Assembly (NCBI GenBank): GCA_046723645.1
Contig: JBKOUY010000039.1
Coordinates: 1-42,219 of the forward strand
DNA: 42,219 nucleotides
Source of the DNA: DASQUK01 sp046723645
Lineage (GTDB): Bacteria; Actinomycetota; Acidimicrobiia; Acidimicrobiales; VFJN01
Direction: 5' to 3'
In this document: positions 8,715 to 20,600 of the stretch, in pieces
Layout of the letters: the number at the start of each line of letters is the position of its first letter
How positions within the stretch are numbered: position 1 is the stretch's first letter
Notes under the pieces: generated by a model
Told to the model about the DNA's origin: nothing
The model's input: only the letters and a program-made list of their open reading frames with translations
Database searches by the model: none
Program-made: the position numbers and the translations under genes

Positions 8715-8939
8715 TCAGTACGCGAGTGCCGCGCCATAAGGGGTCGTGTCGCGACGATCCTCGAGGCGCCAGCCCCGCGGGACCGACAGGGCGTCAGCGT
8801 GGACCTTGCACAGGTCGTACGACATGGGGTGCGCCTCGGTCGCCAAGTGGTCCAGCCAGGTGGTCCGCGCCCGGTAGTCGTACGTGAACGTGGCGGCGGC
8901 GTTGTCGCCACAACCGGGCCGAGCGCAGGCACGATTCAT
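8715..8939 (-). CDS. DUF3499 family small protein (74 aa)
   Basis: MNRACARPGCGDNAAATFTY, YDLCKVHADALSVPRGW and a short tail match the actinobacterial DUF3499 family. Three cysteines and a histidine (ACARPGC, DLCKVH) form a likely C-x4-C ... C-x2-H metal site. The ATG at 8939 has an excellent ribosome site directly upstream on the minus strand (GGAGCGGGAGAG), which rejects the longer frame to 9065. Function is unknown. In mycobacteria and Streptomyces, DUF3499 genes lie beside phosphomannomutase and SIS-isomerase genes as here, so it seems to head a conserved sugar-phosphate cluster. Upstream is the 390-base gap to ftsH holding a repeat. Confidence 0.85.
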   Translation of the reverse strand: MNRACARPGCGDNAAATFTYDYRARTTWLDHLATEAHPMSYDLCKVHADALSVPRGWRLEDRRDTTPYGAALAY

Positions 8940-9066
8940 TCTCTCCCGCTCCTGCTGCTGCGCAGCGGGCCGCTCGGGCCGCGACCTCTTGCCTGCCCGC
9001 TCCCCCGGCCGCTCGGGCCGAGCTCGCCCACTCGCCCTCCAGGTCGCTCGCTCACGGCGGCACAAG

Positions 9067-9234
9067 CTAGTGGACCCTCGCGGAAGTCATCGTGACGTCT
9101 CGCCAGCCAGATCCGCCGCTGGACATCGTCCTCGTCGTCGCCGCAGCCGCTGGCTGTGCCTTCCTCCTGCGTCCTCCCCAGCGACGAATCTGACACGGCG
9201 ATACATCCACGGAACTTCCGCGAGCGCCCACTAG
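9067..9234 (+). repeat. MITE-like repeat family 1, copy 1
   Basis: 168 bases with imperfect terminal inverted repeats of about 21 bases: CTAGTGGACCCTCGCGGAAG at the left, and CTAGTGGGCGCTCGCGGAAG when the right end is read in reverse (two mismatches). An inverted copy at 21033-21199 is about 93% identical. It fills nearly half of the 390-base gap (8940-9329) between DUF3499 and ftsH. The rest of that gap holds a GC-rich stretch with the DUF3499 ribosome site and, on the other side, the ftsH promoter region. No transposase gene is inside. Confidence 0.85.
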
Positions 9235-9316
9235 TGGGCGCACCCGTATCCACCCGTGATTCCCAGGAAGTCGGCCTCCCGATCGTGCTGATGGCACCAC
9301 CGACACCGCCCACCCG

Positions 9317-9322
9317 TATCCT
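9317..9322 (+). promoter_or_regulatory. Putative -10 box of ftsH, leaderless
   Basis: TATCCT is followed by seven bases and then the ftsH ATG at 9330, and no Shine-Dalgarno sequence exists there. This fits a leaderless transcript. The box overlaps the second copy of CACCCGTATC (9311-9320), first seen at 9241-9250; a third partial copy, CACCCGTGAT, is at 9251-9260. Confidence 0.45.
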
Positions 9323-9329
9323 GGCAGCC

Positions 9330-11381
<2,052 letters not shown>

Positions 11382-11400
11382 GCCGGCTGAGCACTGCGGG

Positions 11401-11883
11401 TCAGGCCGCGGGGTCGGCCTGCGCCGGCGGCGACGTGCCGTGGTCGCAGCCCTCGGCGGGCAGGGTGCCGGGGGCGCGCAGCTCCGCGACGGTGGCCCAC
11501 AGGTCGGTGGCGGTGACCGGGCCCAGGAAGCCGGCCCGGACGACACCGGCTGCGTCGGCCATCACGACCGCAGGCACGGCGTCGATGGCGTACTTGCGAT
11601 GGACCGCGCGGGCAGCGGTGACCTCCAGGTTCTGGACGACGACCTCGTCGCTCGCGAGGTGCCTGGCCTTGTCCCACACCTCCCCGCACGTGTGGCACGT
11701 CGGCGACGTGAACACCGCCACCAGCCAGGGGGCCTCGGGCCGCTCGAAGTCCCGGCGGTCCAGCTGCTCGGGCAGCCGATGGCGAACGTTCGTGGGGGCC
11801 GGCGGGCGGCGCCGGCGCTCGATCAGCAGCGCGACCACCACGGCCGCCGCCGCCAGGACGACGACCAGCAGCACGCGTTCCAC
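11401..11883 (-). CDS. Membrane-anchored thioredoxin-fold protein
   Basis: A 160-residue protein. Residues 4-21 form a membrane anchor (VLLVVVLAAAAVVVALLI), followed by Arg-rich IERRRR. The anchor is thus followed by positive charge, so the fold probably faces the cytoplasm, though this needs testing. The thioredoxin core has VAVFTSPTCHTCGEVW with the redox pair Cys63/Cys66 and the cis-proline strand IDAVPAVVM. Its CHTC active site differs from the thioredoxin CGPC. A likely role is thiol-disulfide exchange. It is convergent with ftsH (19-base gap) and divergent from the orphan at 12013; the 129-base gap 11884-12012 holds no other gene that I can see. Confidence 0.8.
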   Translation of the reverse strand: MERVLLVVVLAAAAVVVALLIERRRRPPAPTNVRHRLPEQLDRRDFERPEAPWLVAVFTSPTCHTCGEVWDKARHLASDEVVVQNLEVTAARAVHRKYAIDAVPAVVMADAAGVVRAGFLGPVTATDLWATVAELRAPGTLPAEGCDHGTSPPAQADPAA

Positions 11884-12012
11884 GTCGCGATGGTCGCACC
11901 TCGGGCGCGGCGCCTGCTATTCCCGATGCTGTAACGCTCCGACCCTGGCTGACGATGGCACGCCGCCCTAGGGTGGCCGCCAACACGGCCATTGGCGGAT
12001 CGGGGGCATCAC

Positions 12013-12540
12013 ATGTCTCAACGAGCTGTGTACAAGACAACAAGCGCCGAATACCTGGACCGCGCATACAGCGACCCTGCGGCCATTCCCATCGCGATGG
12101 GCCGGCTGGATGGCGGGTCGCTCGTCGACGTCGCGCAGCAGCTCGAGGATGCGGGCGATCTACCGGAAGATTCGGCGGACATGTTCAGCGCGCTCATTGA
12201 CAGCAAGGGGCCTGGCACGGTCGAACAGGTCCTGCGTTCTGGCTACAGGGCGGCCTTTGAACTGGCGAGCGACAAGAGCCAACCGGTCGAGACCTTCTGG
12301 GTCACCGCGCCGGGTGACGACTTCGAGCTCCACATCTGCGAGGGACGGCAATCGATCCTTGTGTTCTTCTTCATTCCGGGCGAGGAAGGACGTGACTACG
12401 GATCTCTACGAGCGCAGTCGAGGAGTTGGGTTGTTCGTGCCGGCGACCGAAGCGACGTGCGTTCGGACGCGCCCCGGATCACCCTCGATGAACCCATCGT
12501 GCAGATCCAGGTGAGCGGGGCGAACGAGGATCTCAGCTGA
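12013..12540 (+). CDS. Hypothetical protein, 175 aa, lower-GC orphan
   Basis: I do not recognise the family. The protein starts MSQRAVYKTTSAEYLDRAYS and has an acidic helical segment (DVAQQLEDAGDLPEDSADMF), then a strand-rich half (PVETFWVTAPGDDFELHICE, RQSILVFFFIPGEEGRDYGS). There are no membrane helices. ATG at 12013 follows a G-run (CGGGGG), which may serve as the ribosome site; an in-frame TTG at 11992 is the alternative. Two 60-base blocks from the second half are about 63% and 57% GC by my count, well below the neighbours, which may mean recent transfer. The 3' end meets the cyclase gene head-on, nine bases apart. It could be a small secreted-free enzyme or binding protein; no function is claimed. 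Confidence 0.65.
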   Translation: MSQRAVYKTTSAEYLDRAYSDPAAIPIAMGRLDGGSLVDVAQQLEDAGDLPEDSADMFSALIDSKGPGTVEQVLRSGYRAAFELASDKSQPVETFWVTAPGDDFELHICEGRQSILVFFFIPGEEGRDYGSLRAQSRSWVVRAGDRSDVRSDAPRITLDEPIVQIQVSGANEDLS

Positions 12541-12549
12541 GGCCCCTGG

Positions 12550-15500
12550 TCATCCCGCGCTCAGAGCCTCGGCCTGGGCACGCAGACCTTGCATGCCCAG
12601 GCGGGAGCTGTCGCCGATGACGGTTGCGAGGATCGCGTTGGCCATGCGGGCGTCCCCCGGCCGGCCCCGCTCGCGGAGGAGGCGCACCTGCCAGTAGCGA
12701 GTGCGCGGCAGCAGAGCGTGACCGCGGGCACGCTCCTCGATCGCCAACGCGCGCTCGAAGTGCGCTTCAGCCTCGTCCCAGCGCCCGATCGCCGTGCTCA
12801 GCATTCCGAGATAGCGGTCGGCGGCACCGAGGCAGGCCACGCCGAGCATGATCGCGAGGAGGCGCCCGGCGAACGGTGTGAGCAGGTCGTAGATCCTCGC
12901 CGCCTGCGCCCGACTGCCGACGCTCGCCACGACCTCGGCGAGCATGCCCAGTGCGGACCCGAAGCCCGTCTCCCCGCCACGGTGACCGATGTCGTCGGCG
13001 ACGAGACGATCCACGACCGACCGCGCTCCGATCTCGTCCCCGGCATCGAGCTGGGCGAGCGCCCGCGTCGCCCTCGTGTAGAGGTCGGAGTCCGGCTCGT
13101 CGCTCATCTGCGCCGCCAGGCCCCACCTGTCGACCTGACCTCGCTCGCGCGCCAGGAAGGTGGCCTGCAGGTACCGCATCCCGCCAGCACCGTGGTATGC
13201 GCGCGCGAACCGGCGCAACTCCTCGCCGTGGCGGTCCACGTCCTGGAAGCGGCCCTCGAGCAGCGCCCGCGTGGCCCGGAACTGCGCCGTGTACACCTGC
13301 GCCGGCAACCACCGCATCTCGACGCCGACCCGTCCGAGCTCGGCGATGGCCGACGCGAGCGCAGGGGCATCCGCACGTTCGAGATGCGCACCGGCGATGA
13401 CCCGCAACCCGAACGCCGACGCCCGTGCCCCGGCGCTCGGGCCCAGGGCGACCAACTCCTCGCCGAGCGCCAGCCGTTCCGCGAGGTCGGCCGCCCCTTC
13501 CAGGCTGACGGCGAGCGCGTAGAGGGCGTCCGCCAGGGTCACGGGGTCGTCGCTCAGACGGGCAAGGGCTACTGCCTCCTCGGCGAGCCCCTGTCCTGCC
13601 CGGCCGTGGAGGGCATGGGTTGCGTACTTGAAGGACTCGAACGCCAATAGGCGGGCCCGAAGCGCCACGTCCCGGCCGTCGAGCACGGCGCGTGCCTCGT
13701 CGAAGAGCCTCGTGACCTCGGTGGGAAACGCCAGGACGCCGTAGACCGGTTCGACGGCCACCGCGACGGCTCGCCCGAACTGGCTGGGCGTGCCGTCCGC
13801 TCGGGCTGCTTCGACAGCTCGCAACGCGGTCTGCACGCCGATCCTTTCGTCGACGTAGACGAGAGCGCTCGCCAGGTCGGTGAGCACCTCGATGCGCCGG
13901 CCCGTCTCGTCCGGCTCGTACTGCTCGAGCAACTTGAGGGCGGCTTCGAAATGGCCCGCGGCGTCCTCGAAGGCGAGGTCGGCAATTGCGTCGCGGCCGG
14001 CCTGCGTGGTGTAGGCGATCGCCTTGTCGGCACCGACCAGGGGCAGGGCACGCGTGAAGTGCAGGGCGAGCTCCGCCGCCATGAGTCCAGGTCCTCCAGC
14101 CCGCTCCAACGCATCGCCGACGAGCCCATGGAGTTGGGCGCGCGCCGAGGGCCCCAGCGCAGCATTCAAGGTCTGTCGGACGAGCGCGTGTGAAAACGCG
14201 TAGCGCCCGAAGTGAGCTGGGTCCTCGCGCACGAGCCCGGCGTGCGTGGCCTGGTCGAGGGTCTCCAAGACGTTCTGGGTGGTCGTCCCCGATGCCCGCG
14301 CGATCAGGGCCGTGTCGAACTCTCGGCCCACGACAGCCGCGAGGGTCAACAGGTCGTTGACCGGTGTCGGCAGCCGGCGGAGCCGCTGTGCGATCACCTC
14401 GCGCACGCTGTCCGGGAGGTCCAGAGGACCGAGGCCGGACCAAGGCGTGCTCTCACGTTCGCCGGGAAGCGCATCTGTCTCCATGAGGTGGCGCACGAGC
14501 TCCTCGACGAAGAACGGATTGCCATCCGTTTCGCGGTGCAGCGCTGCGATCACCGGCCCGGCGAGCTCGCGGTCGGCGAGCCTCCGGACAAGCTGTGCGC
14601 TGTCCTCGACTGATAGCCCCCCGAGCTTCACGCGCGTCCCGGATGACTCCTTCCGGAGGTCGGCGAGCATGTCCACGAGCTGCTCGTCGCGGTGCAGCTC
14701 GACGCTGCGGTAGCACAGGACGATCAGAAGCGCGGTGCGGGGCCCGGAGCGCACGAGGTGCCGCAGGAGGAGCAAGGTCGGCTTGTCGGCCCAGTGCAGG
14801 TCGTCGAGGACGAACACCGTGCCCCTGGTTGCCGCGATTCCGGTCAGCAGTGTCGTGATCGCCTCGAACAAGCGGTAGCGCTCAGCCACCGGGTCGCCCG
14901 AGGTTGGAGGAGCCGGCGGGACCGGGAACCGGCCCGACAGCTCGGGGAGCACGCGCACGAGATCGTGTTCCAGGCCACGCAGGGTTTCGCGAAGCGTCGA
15001 CGGCGCGTATGCCGCGACGCACGGACGCAGCGCCTCGACGAAGGGCTGGTACGGGACGATCGCCTCCTCGTCGCACCGGCCGTAGAGCACGACACCGCCC
15101 TCGTCGTGCGCCTGGTGTGCCAGAGCGCCTGCAAGGCGCGTCTTGCCGATGCCGGGCTCACCCGCCACGAAGACCAGCTGTCGGACCCCGTCACGCGCCC
15201 GCCGCCACGCAACGCCGAGCCGCTCGAGCTCGTCGCGCCGACCCGCAAGCCCGTCGTCGCCTCGCGCCCAGGAGGGTGCGGGGAGGGGCACGTCGCCCGG
15301 AAACGCGTGCAGCGACTGGAGCGGTGGAAATTGTGCGGTGACCCCCGCGACCGTCAGTTCGTAGACGTGCTCGGGACGCTCGAGGCTGCGTAGTCGATGC
15401 TCGCCGAGATCCAACAGCCCCAGCCCTTCGGGGAGTGCATCCCGCACGAGCTCTGCGGTGACCTGCGACAGTACGACCTGCCCACCGTGAGCAGCCGCCA

Positions 15501-15864
15501 TGAGCCGACTCGCACGGTTGAGGGCGAGGCCGAAATAGTCACCGTCCCGCTCGTCGGCCTCGCCGGTGTGGATCCCGATGCGGATGCGTAGCGGTCCAGT
15601 GACGTTCCAGGTCTCGGCGGAGAACGCCCTCACGGCATCCATCGCCGCCAGGGCCGCGTGGGGCGCGGCGGAGAACACGGCGTGAATGCCGTCGCCGGTC
15701 GACTTGACGACGTGACCGCCACGCGCCTCGACGGCCGCGCGCAAGAGCGCGTCGTGCCGTGCGGACGCGACGCGCATCTCGTCGGGATGTCTTTCCCACT
15801 TGCCCGTCGACCCCTCGAGGTCGGTGAACAGGAAGGTCACCGTCCCGGAGGGCAATGCAGCCAT
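12550..15864 (-). CDS. Adenylate/guanylate cyclase-AAA ATPase-TPR signalling protein
   Basis: An 1104-residue protein. A class III cyclase domain spans residues 8-172: FLFTDLEGST with metal Asp15, KSTGDG with Asp58, and the transition-state motif ALNRASRL (Asn116, Arg120). A STAND/AAA module follows: Walker A GEPGIGKT (235-242), Walker B-like VFVLDDLHWADKP, and VVGREFDTALIARAS in the winged-helix part. The last 450 or so residues are TPR-like helices. Such proteins are common in actinobacteria and act as cytosolic sensors. The metal and transition-state residues suggest real nucleotide cyclisation, but substrate (ATP or GTP) is not decided. No LuxR-type DNA-binding domain is seen. The start at 15864 is fixed by a strong ribosome site. 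Confidence 0.88.
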   Translation of the reverse strand: MAALPSGTVTFLFTDLEGSTGKWERHPDEMRVASARHDALLRAAVEARGGHVVKSTGDGIHAVFSAAPHAALAAMDAVRAFSAETWNVTGPLRIRIGIHTGEADERDGDYFGLALNRASRLMAAAHGGQVVLSQVTAELVRDALPEGLGLLDLGEHRLRSLERPEHVYELTVAGVTAQFPPLQSLHAFPGDVPLPAPSWARGDDGLAGRRDELERLGVAWRRARDGVRQLVFVAGEPGIGKTRLAGALAHQAHDEGGVVLYGRCDEEAIVPYQPFVEALRPCVAAYAPSTLRETLRGLEHDLVRVLPELSGRFPVPPAPPTSGDPVAERYRLFEAITTLLTGIAATRGTVFVLDDLHWADKPTLLLLRHLVRSGPRTALLIVLCYRSVELHRDEQLVDMLADLRKESSGTRVKLGGLSVEDSAQLVRRLADRELAGPVIAALHRETDGNPFFVEELVRHLMETDALPGERESTPWSGLGPLDLPDSVREVIAQRLRRLPTPVNDLLTLAAVVGREFDTALIARASGTTTQNVLETLDQATHAGLVREDPAHFGRYAFSHALVRQTLNAALGPSARAQLHGLVGDALERAGGPGLMAAELALHFTRALPLVGADKAIAYTTQAGRDAIADLAFEDAAGHFEAALKLLEQYEPDETGRRIEVLTDLASALVYVDERIGVQTALRAVEAARADGTPSQFGRAVAVAVEPVYGVLAFPTEVTRLFDEARAVLDGRDVALRARLLAFESFKYATHALHGRAGQGLAEEAVALARLSDDPVTLADALYALAVSLEGAADLAERLALGEELVALGPSAGARASAFGLRVIAGAHLERADAPALASAIAELGRVGVEMRWLPAQVYTAQFRATRALLEGRFQDVDRHGEELRRFARAYHGAGGMRYLQATFLARERGQVDRWGLAAQMSDEPDSDLYTRATRALAQLDAGDEIGARSVVDRLVADDIGHRGGETGFGSALGMLAEVVASVGSRAQAARIYDLLTPFAGRLLAIMLGVACLGAADRYLGMLSTAIGRWDEAEAHFERALAIEERARGHALLPRTRYWQVRLLRERGRPGDARMANAILATVIGDSSRLGMQGLRAQAEALSAG

Positions 15865-15870
15865 CGGTGC

Positions 15871-15876
15871 ACCTCC
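15871..15876 (-). promoter_or_regulatory. Shine-Dalgarno of the cyclase gene
   Basis: On the minus strand GGAGGT lies six bases before the ATG at 15864, in the context GGCGGAGGTGCACCG. It decides the start against an open frame extending to 16077. The gap 15865-15941 probably also carries this gene's own promoter. Confidence 0.75.
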
Positions 15877-15941
15877 GCCCAAGCCAGTAAACCCGGCGCG
15901 CACGCGGCCTGCCAGGATTTTCGACCCTCGGCCCGTTCGCG

Positions 15942-17600
15942 TCAGCTCCCTGCCAGGCGCCCCAGCGGCACCGAGCCGTCGATGCTGGGGATCCCGGGAC
16001 CGACCGCCGACCGAACGCCGTCGTCCCGCACCAGCACACGCTCGACCACCACCGGCGCCCGGGCCTCGACGATCCACGACGACCCGGCGGCGTCGTCGGC
16101 GAGCACAAGGCGACCGCCGGGCGCCACGACCGCGTCGGCGCCACCATCAACCCCGGTTTCCCGCCCGTTCACGACGGCTCGTAGCGTCACCGGAACCGAG
16201 CGCTCCGGATCGGGGTTCAACACCACGAACCGCACACCCGCTTCGGGGCCGCGCACCGACGACGGGAAAGACCAGCGGGTGGCCGCCACGACCGCACCGG
16301 GACCTTCGGCCACGTCTCCAGCAGTCGCACCAGCGCCCTCGTCTCCGCCCCCGTCCGTGCCGTCATCCGCGCCCCCATCGCTGCCTCCGTCTCCCTCGTC
16401 CTCGCCTCTGGCGCCCTCCCCCGCGTGTGCCAGGAGTCGCTCGGCAACGACCGGCACGCCGTTGGTGGCGCGGACAAGGCTGGCGTGCTCGACGCCGGGC
16501 GCAACCCGTTCCTCGGCGCCGTAGTCGACGACGGTGAACTTCCCGGACCGGACGCTCAACCGGAACGGCTGGGGCGCAGGGGCGGGCTCGTCGGTGGTCG
16601 GCAACACCTGCACCTCGACCTCGGCCGGTTCGTCGCCGGGGTTGTAGACAACGATCCGCTCGGTGCGGCCGTCGGCGACGCCGCCGTCCGCGAACGCCCA
16701 GGTCGTGTTCGCCTCCGGGACACCCAGCGCCACGGCGAGGCCCTCGGTGCCCAGGCTGCCGTCGAACTCCTGCAGGCGCTCGACCACCACCCGCCCGATG
16801 CGCGTCCGTAGCGTGGCCGACACCTGAGGCTCCCGCGCCACGTCGTCGCCGATGTCGACGCCCACGACGGTTCCCGCCGCCACCGGGAACCCCTGGAAGC
16901 GCACCGGCTCGCGTGATCCGGCATTTGTCGCGAACGCGATGTCCACGATGGCGTCGGTGGGGAACGGGTTGAACAGGACGACGATCTCGCGGGCATCCCT
17001 GGTCGTCGCCCCCGACGCCAGGTGCCAGACCGGCGCGGTGGCCGAGGCGCAGGGCCCCACGTCCACACCGTGGGGCCCGACCACCCGGTGCTCGACCGCC
17101 ACCGACCCCCCCGCCGCCTCGACCAGCGCCGCCACCAGCGGCGCCGACACGATCTGTCCCAGGCGCAGCTCGACGCGGTCGTGGGCCGCGAGCTGGAAGC
17201 GCCTGGCGCCGGGTGCCGGCGCCGTCCCCGGCTCCGCGACCGCGCCCGGGGCCTCGGCGGTCGTGGGTGACGACGACGCCAGCAGGCCGCCGTAGACGGT
17301 GATGGTCACACCCACGGCCCGATCGGCGGGATTGAGGACGGTCACCGAATGGTCGGCCATCCCGCCCTGGTCACCCGTGCCCGCCGCGCAGTACCAGGTC
17401 GATGCCAGGGCATCGCCGCCCGCCACTGACGGCATCTCCGGCGCGCGGGGCGCCACTGCGGCGGAATCGGTCGTGCTCGCCACGGCCGCACCGCGCTCCT
17501 CCTCGGTCCTGGCCTGCCACGCGGACACGCCGATCGCCGCCGCCAACAGCACGATGACCGGAAGCCGCGGCGACCGGCGCCGGAGGCGGGGACGCTTCAC
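15942..17600 (-). CDS. DUF5719 family secreted/anchored protein
   Basis: A 552-residue protein with an Arg/Lys-rich N-terminus and one hydrophobic helix (LPVIVLLAAAIGVSAW, about residues 14-29), so it is exported or anchored. The body repeats beta-sandwich-like units built on a 'hxVLNPxxxxxxVxVxV' pattern: HSVTVLNPADRAVGVTITVY, EIVVLFNPFPTDAIVDIAF, RIVVYNPGDEPAEVEVQV and RFVVLNPDPERSVPVTLRAV. These occur four times about 120-150 residues apart. An acidic Gly/Asp stretch (GARGEDEGDGGSDGGADDGT) interrupts the last third. Function is unknown. The GTG start overlaps the stop of the upstream GT2/membrane gene (GTGA), and the pairing of the two is known across actinobacteria, so they likely act together at the cell surface. 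Confidence 0.75.
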   Translation of the reverse strand: MKRPRLRRRSPRLPVIVLLAAAIGVSAWQARTEEERGAAVASTTDSAAVAPRAPEMPSVAGGDALASTWYCAAGTGDQGGMADHSVTVLNPADRAVGVTITVYGGLLASSSPTTAEAPGAVAEPGTAPAPGARRFQLAAHDRVELRLGQIVSAPLVAALVEAAGGSVAVEHRVVGPHGVDVGPCASATAPVWHLASGATTRDAREIVVLFNPFPTDAIVDIAFATNAGSREPVRFQGFPVAAGTVVGVDIGDDVAREPQVSATLRTRIGRVVVERLQEFDGSLGTEGLAVALGVPEANTTWAFADGGVADGRTERIVVYNPGDEPAEVEVQVLPTTDEPAPAPQPFRLSVRSGKFTVVDYGAEERVAPGVEHASLVRATNGVPVVAERLLAHAGEGARGEDEGDGGSDGGADDGTDGGGDEGAGATAGDVAEGPGAVVAATRWSFPSSVRGPEAGVRFVVLNPDPERSVPVTLRAVVNGRETGVDGGADAVVAPGGRLVLADDAAGSSWIVEARAPVVVERVLVRDDGVRSAVGPGIPSIDGSVPLGRLAGS

Positions 17601-20600
17601 GCCGGGGCCCCGGCCCCCGCCGGGACCGGCTCACCCTCCCGGGCGGCGTCGTCTTCGGCCGGCGTCCCCGCACGCGCCGGGTCGCCATCCCTACGATCGT
17701 CGGCCGCGGTGGCATCGGCGTCATCGGGCCGCGCGGGCGGCGTGGCCGCCTCGGACCCGAAGCGCATCCGCACCGCCACCAGCAGGACCGCCAACCACAC
17801 GGCGACCTGCACCGCCACCAGCGCGTACCGGGAGGCCGGGGTGCGGTAGCCGAGGACCGCCTCGGCGGGGCCCGAGCCCTCCGGGACGGCGAAGGCGTCG
17901 GCCCAGCCGTAGGCGTCGGTCCGCTCCGCCTGACGGCCATCGACCTCCAGGACCCAGCGATCCGACGCCGACGATGCCTGCACCACGGTCTCCCCCGGCG
18001 TCACCGGCCCCCGTGCGGTGCGGCCGTCGCCGCCCGGCTCGACGAGTGTGGGCGACGCCGCCGAGAGGTCGACGTGCTGCATCGCGGACACCGATGTCTC
18101 CTTCAGGGCCGCCGGGTCGATGTCCGTCGCCCGCAATGGCGCGAACGCGATGTTGCGATAGAGCGCCAGTGCGTCGTCGACCGCGATCTGCTCGAGGTCG
18201 AGCTGCCCGTCGAGCACCCCGATCAATGCATCGACCGCACTCTCCGGCGCCACCGCGGCGGACCCCGGGCCGTCCGCGGCATCGTCGGTACGCTCCACGG
18301 CGGTCGCCGGCGCCAGCGCGCGGGGGACGGCCACGTACTGCACACCCATCGGCGACAGCACCCGACCCAGCCTGCTGGTCTGGCCGTCGATGGCGAGCGC
18401 AAGCGCCTCGCCCAGGCGCCCGCTCGACCCCAGCCCCGTGGCCGGCCACAGGTCGGCCACGCCGGGCACTGCTTCGTCCCTGGCCGTGTACGAGAGGCCA
18501 TCTCCGAGCTCCCAGGCCTGGCCGCCCGGCAGCACGCTGGGATCGCCCACCCACACGACCCGCGACGGCTCGGCGCCGACCGCGGCATCGACGGAGCCCA
18601 TGACGTCGGCGAACTGGCCGGGCGGCATGTCCCACCAGCCGTCCATGGCCGCCGCCACGACCGGTACCGTCGCCGCCGCCAACGCGAGAATCGCCAGCCC
18701 CGACACCATGCGCCGGAAGCCGAAGCGCCGGACCATGCGCTCCCATCGGCGGTCGGGCCAGGGACGAGCGCGGACGTCCAGCTCGATCGCGGCCACACCG
18801 AGCGCCACTGCGAACGCCAGCGCCGCGGCCGCCGGTGCCAGCACGACGCCCGGGTCCGGCAGCCGCACATCGAGATGTCCGTGCTGTTGTGCCCACAGCA
18901 GCGCCCAGCACGCCAGGGCCACCGCCCACGCACGCACCGCCCAGCCCAGCCTCCACTCCCGCCCGACCAGGAGGGGCAGGGCCGCGGCCCCCGCCAGGCA
19001 GAAGCCGAGCGGGGCGATGCCAAGGGGCCCGGTGTCGAGGCGCAGTAGGTCGAGCGCCGTCAGCGCCCCGGCGGGGCGATCGAGGCCCATCCAGGCCTCG
19101 GCCGCCGCCCGCGACCGGACGAGGTCCACGAGCGCCGGCACGTGCAGGAGGACCGCCACCAGCGTCGCTCCCAGCGACACCGCCAACATGCGCCCGACGC
19201 CCCGCCAGCGGAACGCGAGCAGCGTGCCCGCCACCAGCCCGAGTGCCATCACCAACAACAGGGCCGGCGCCTGCGGGACGAAGAGCCCGGTGATACCGGT
19301 GACGGCACCCGCCGCAACCGCGTCCTGCCACAGCGGCCGGGGCGCGGCGGGCACCGGACCGTCAGGCGAGAACGGCGTCACCAGCGACGACCGGGCGAGC
19401 CGGCCCAGCAGCCACGGGGAGGCGGCGTACGCCGCCGCCACGGACCACCGCCCGGTGGCGAGGCCGTCGTAGGGCAGCGGCACTGCGGCGTAAGCGACGG
19501 CGGCGGCCACCTGTGCCGGCTTCGAGCCCGTGGGGCGAAGCAGCCGGTAGGCGCCGACGACGCCCACGGGAACGAGGCCGACGATCAGCAGGGTTCGCGC
19601 CAGCGCCAGGTGGCCGGCGAGCACCGTGCCCAGCCCACCGGCCACGCCGACGAGAGTCGGTGGCGAGGCATCCGAACCCAGGCCAACCGGTCGGTACGCG
19701 CCGACCCACTCGCGCACGAGGTCGCCGGCCGACCCCGGGAACGCGACGAACTCACCCACCGCCGGCACGAACCGGGTGACGAGGTGCCGGCTCCCGAACA
19801 GGACCACGCCCGCCACCGCGGTGGCGATCAACGCGGTGGCGGGCGTCCAGGCGGCAACGGTGTCGGCCGGCGGCGCGGGCCCGGCGGCAAGCGGGGGCCC
19901 GGGCCCGGCCGATCCGGCCGCGGGATCCGTGTCGGCGGCCCATCCGTTGCGGCCCACGCGGCGGAGCCACAGGCGGGGGCCGATGAGCCCGTGCACCTGC
20001 AGGCGGTGGATCTCACCGTCGGACGCCTGCCGCGCGGCGTTGACGTGCCGACGGGCGCGCCACAGGGACAGGGGGTGACGCAGGTTCCACAGCCAGGCGC
20101 CGACTGCGACGCGGGCGCGCCCGGGCCGGCCGGTCACCAGACCGCCGAGGGCCTGCACGAGGCTGACGGCGAAGGCCTGGGGCGCGATGCGCAGCAGGTC
20201 CAGCCGGCTCGAACAGCTGAGCAGTGCCCGCACCCGATACCGGGCCTCATCCCTCGGGCCGACCCTCGGTTCACCGTCACGCCGGACCCGGGCGTCGGTG
20301 GCGACGAGCACGCGGGAGCCCGCTGCCCGGGCACGCCAGCAGAGGCCGAGCTCGTCGTCCGGGGAATCGACCGCCGGGTCGAACCCGGCCACGGCCGCGA
20401 ACCGGTCCGCCCGCACCAGCGTGAACCCGGCGGGGAACGCGAACACCTCGCGCACGCCGTCGTGTTGGCCCTGGTCGAGCTCGCGGGGCTCGACGAGCGG
20501 CATGGTCGTGCCCAGCCGGTCGACGCCGAGACCGACGTGCAGCAGGCGTCGTGGGTCGTCCCGGGCCACGAGCTTGGGCCCGACGACGTCGGCGTCCCAC

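Noticed and set aside
9156..9329. Longer N-terminus for FtsH
   Set aside because: The extra 58 codons run through the 168-bp repeat, and the polyproline start at 9330 has a -10 box.
16360..16420. Short tandem-like stretch in the DUF5719 gene
   Set aside because: It is an acidic Gly/Asp low-complexity stretch in frame, not a DNA-level repeat array.
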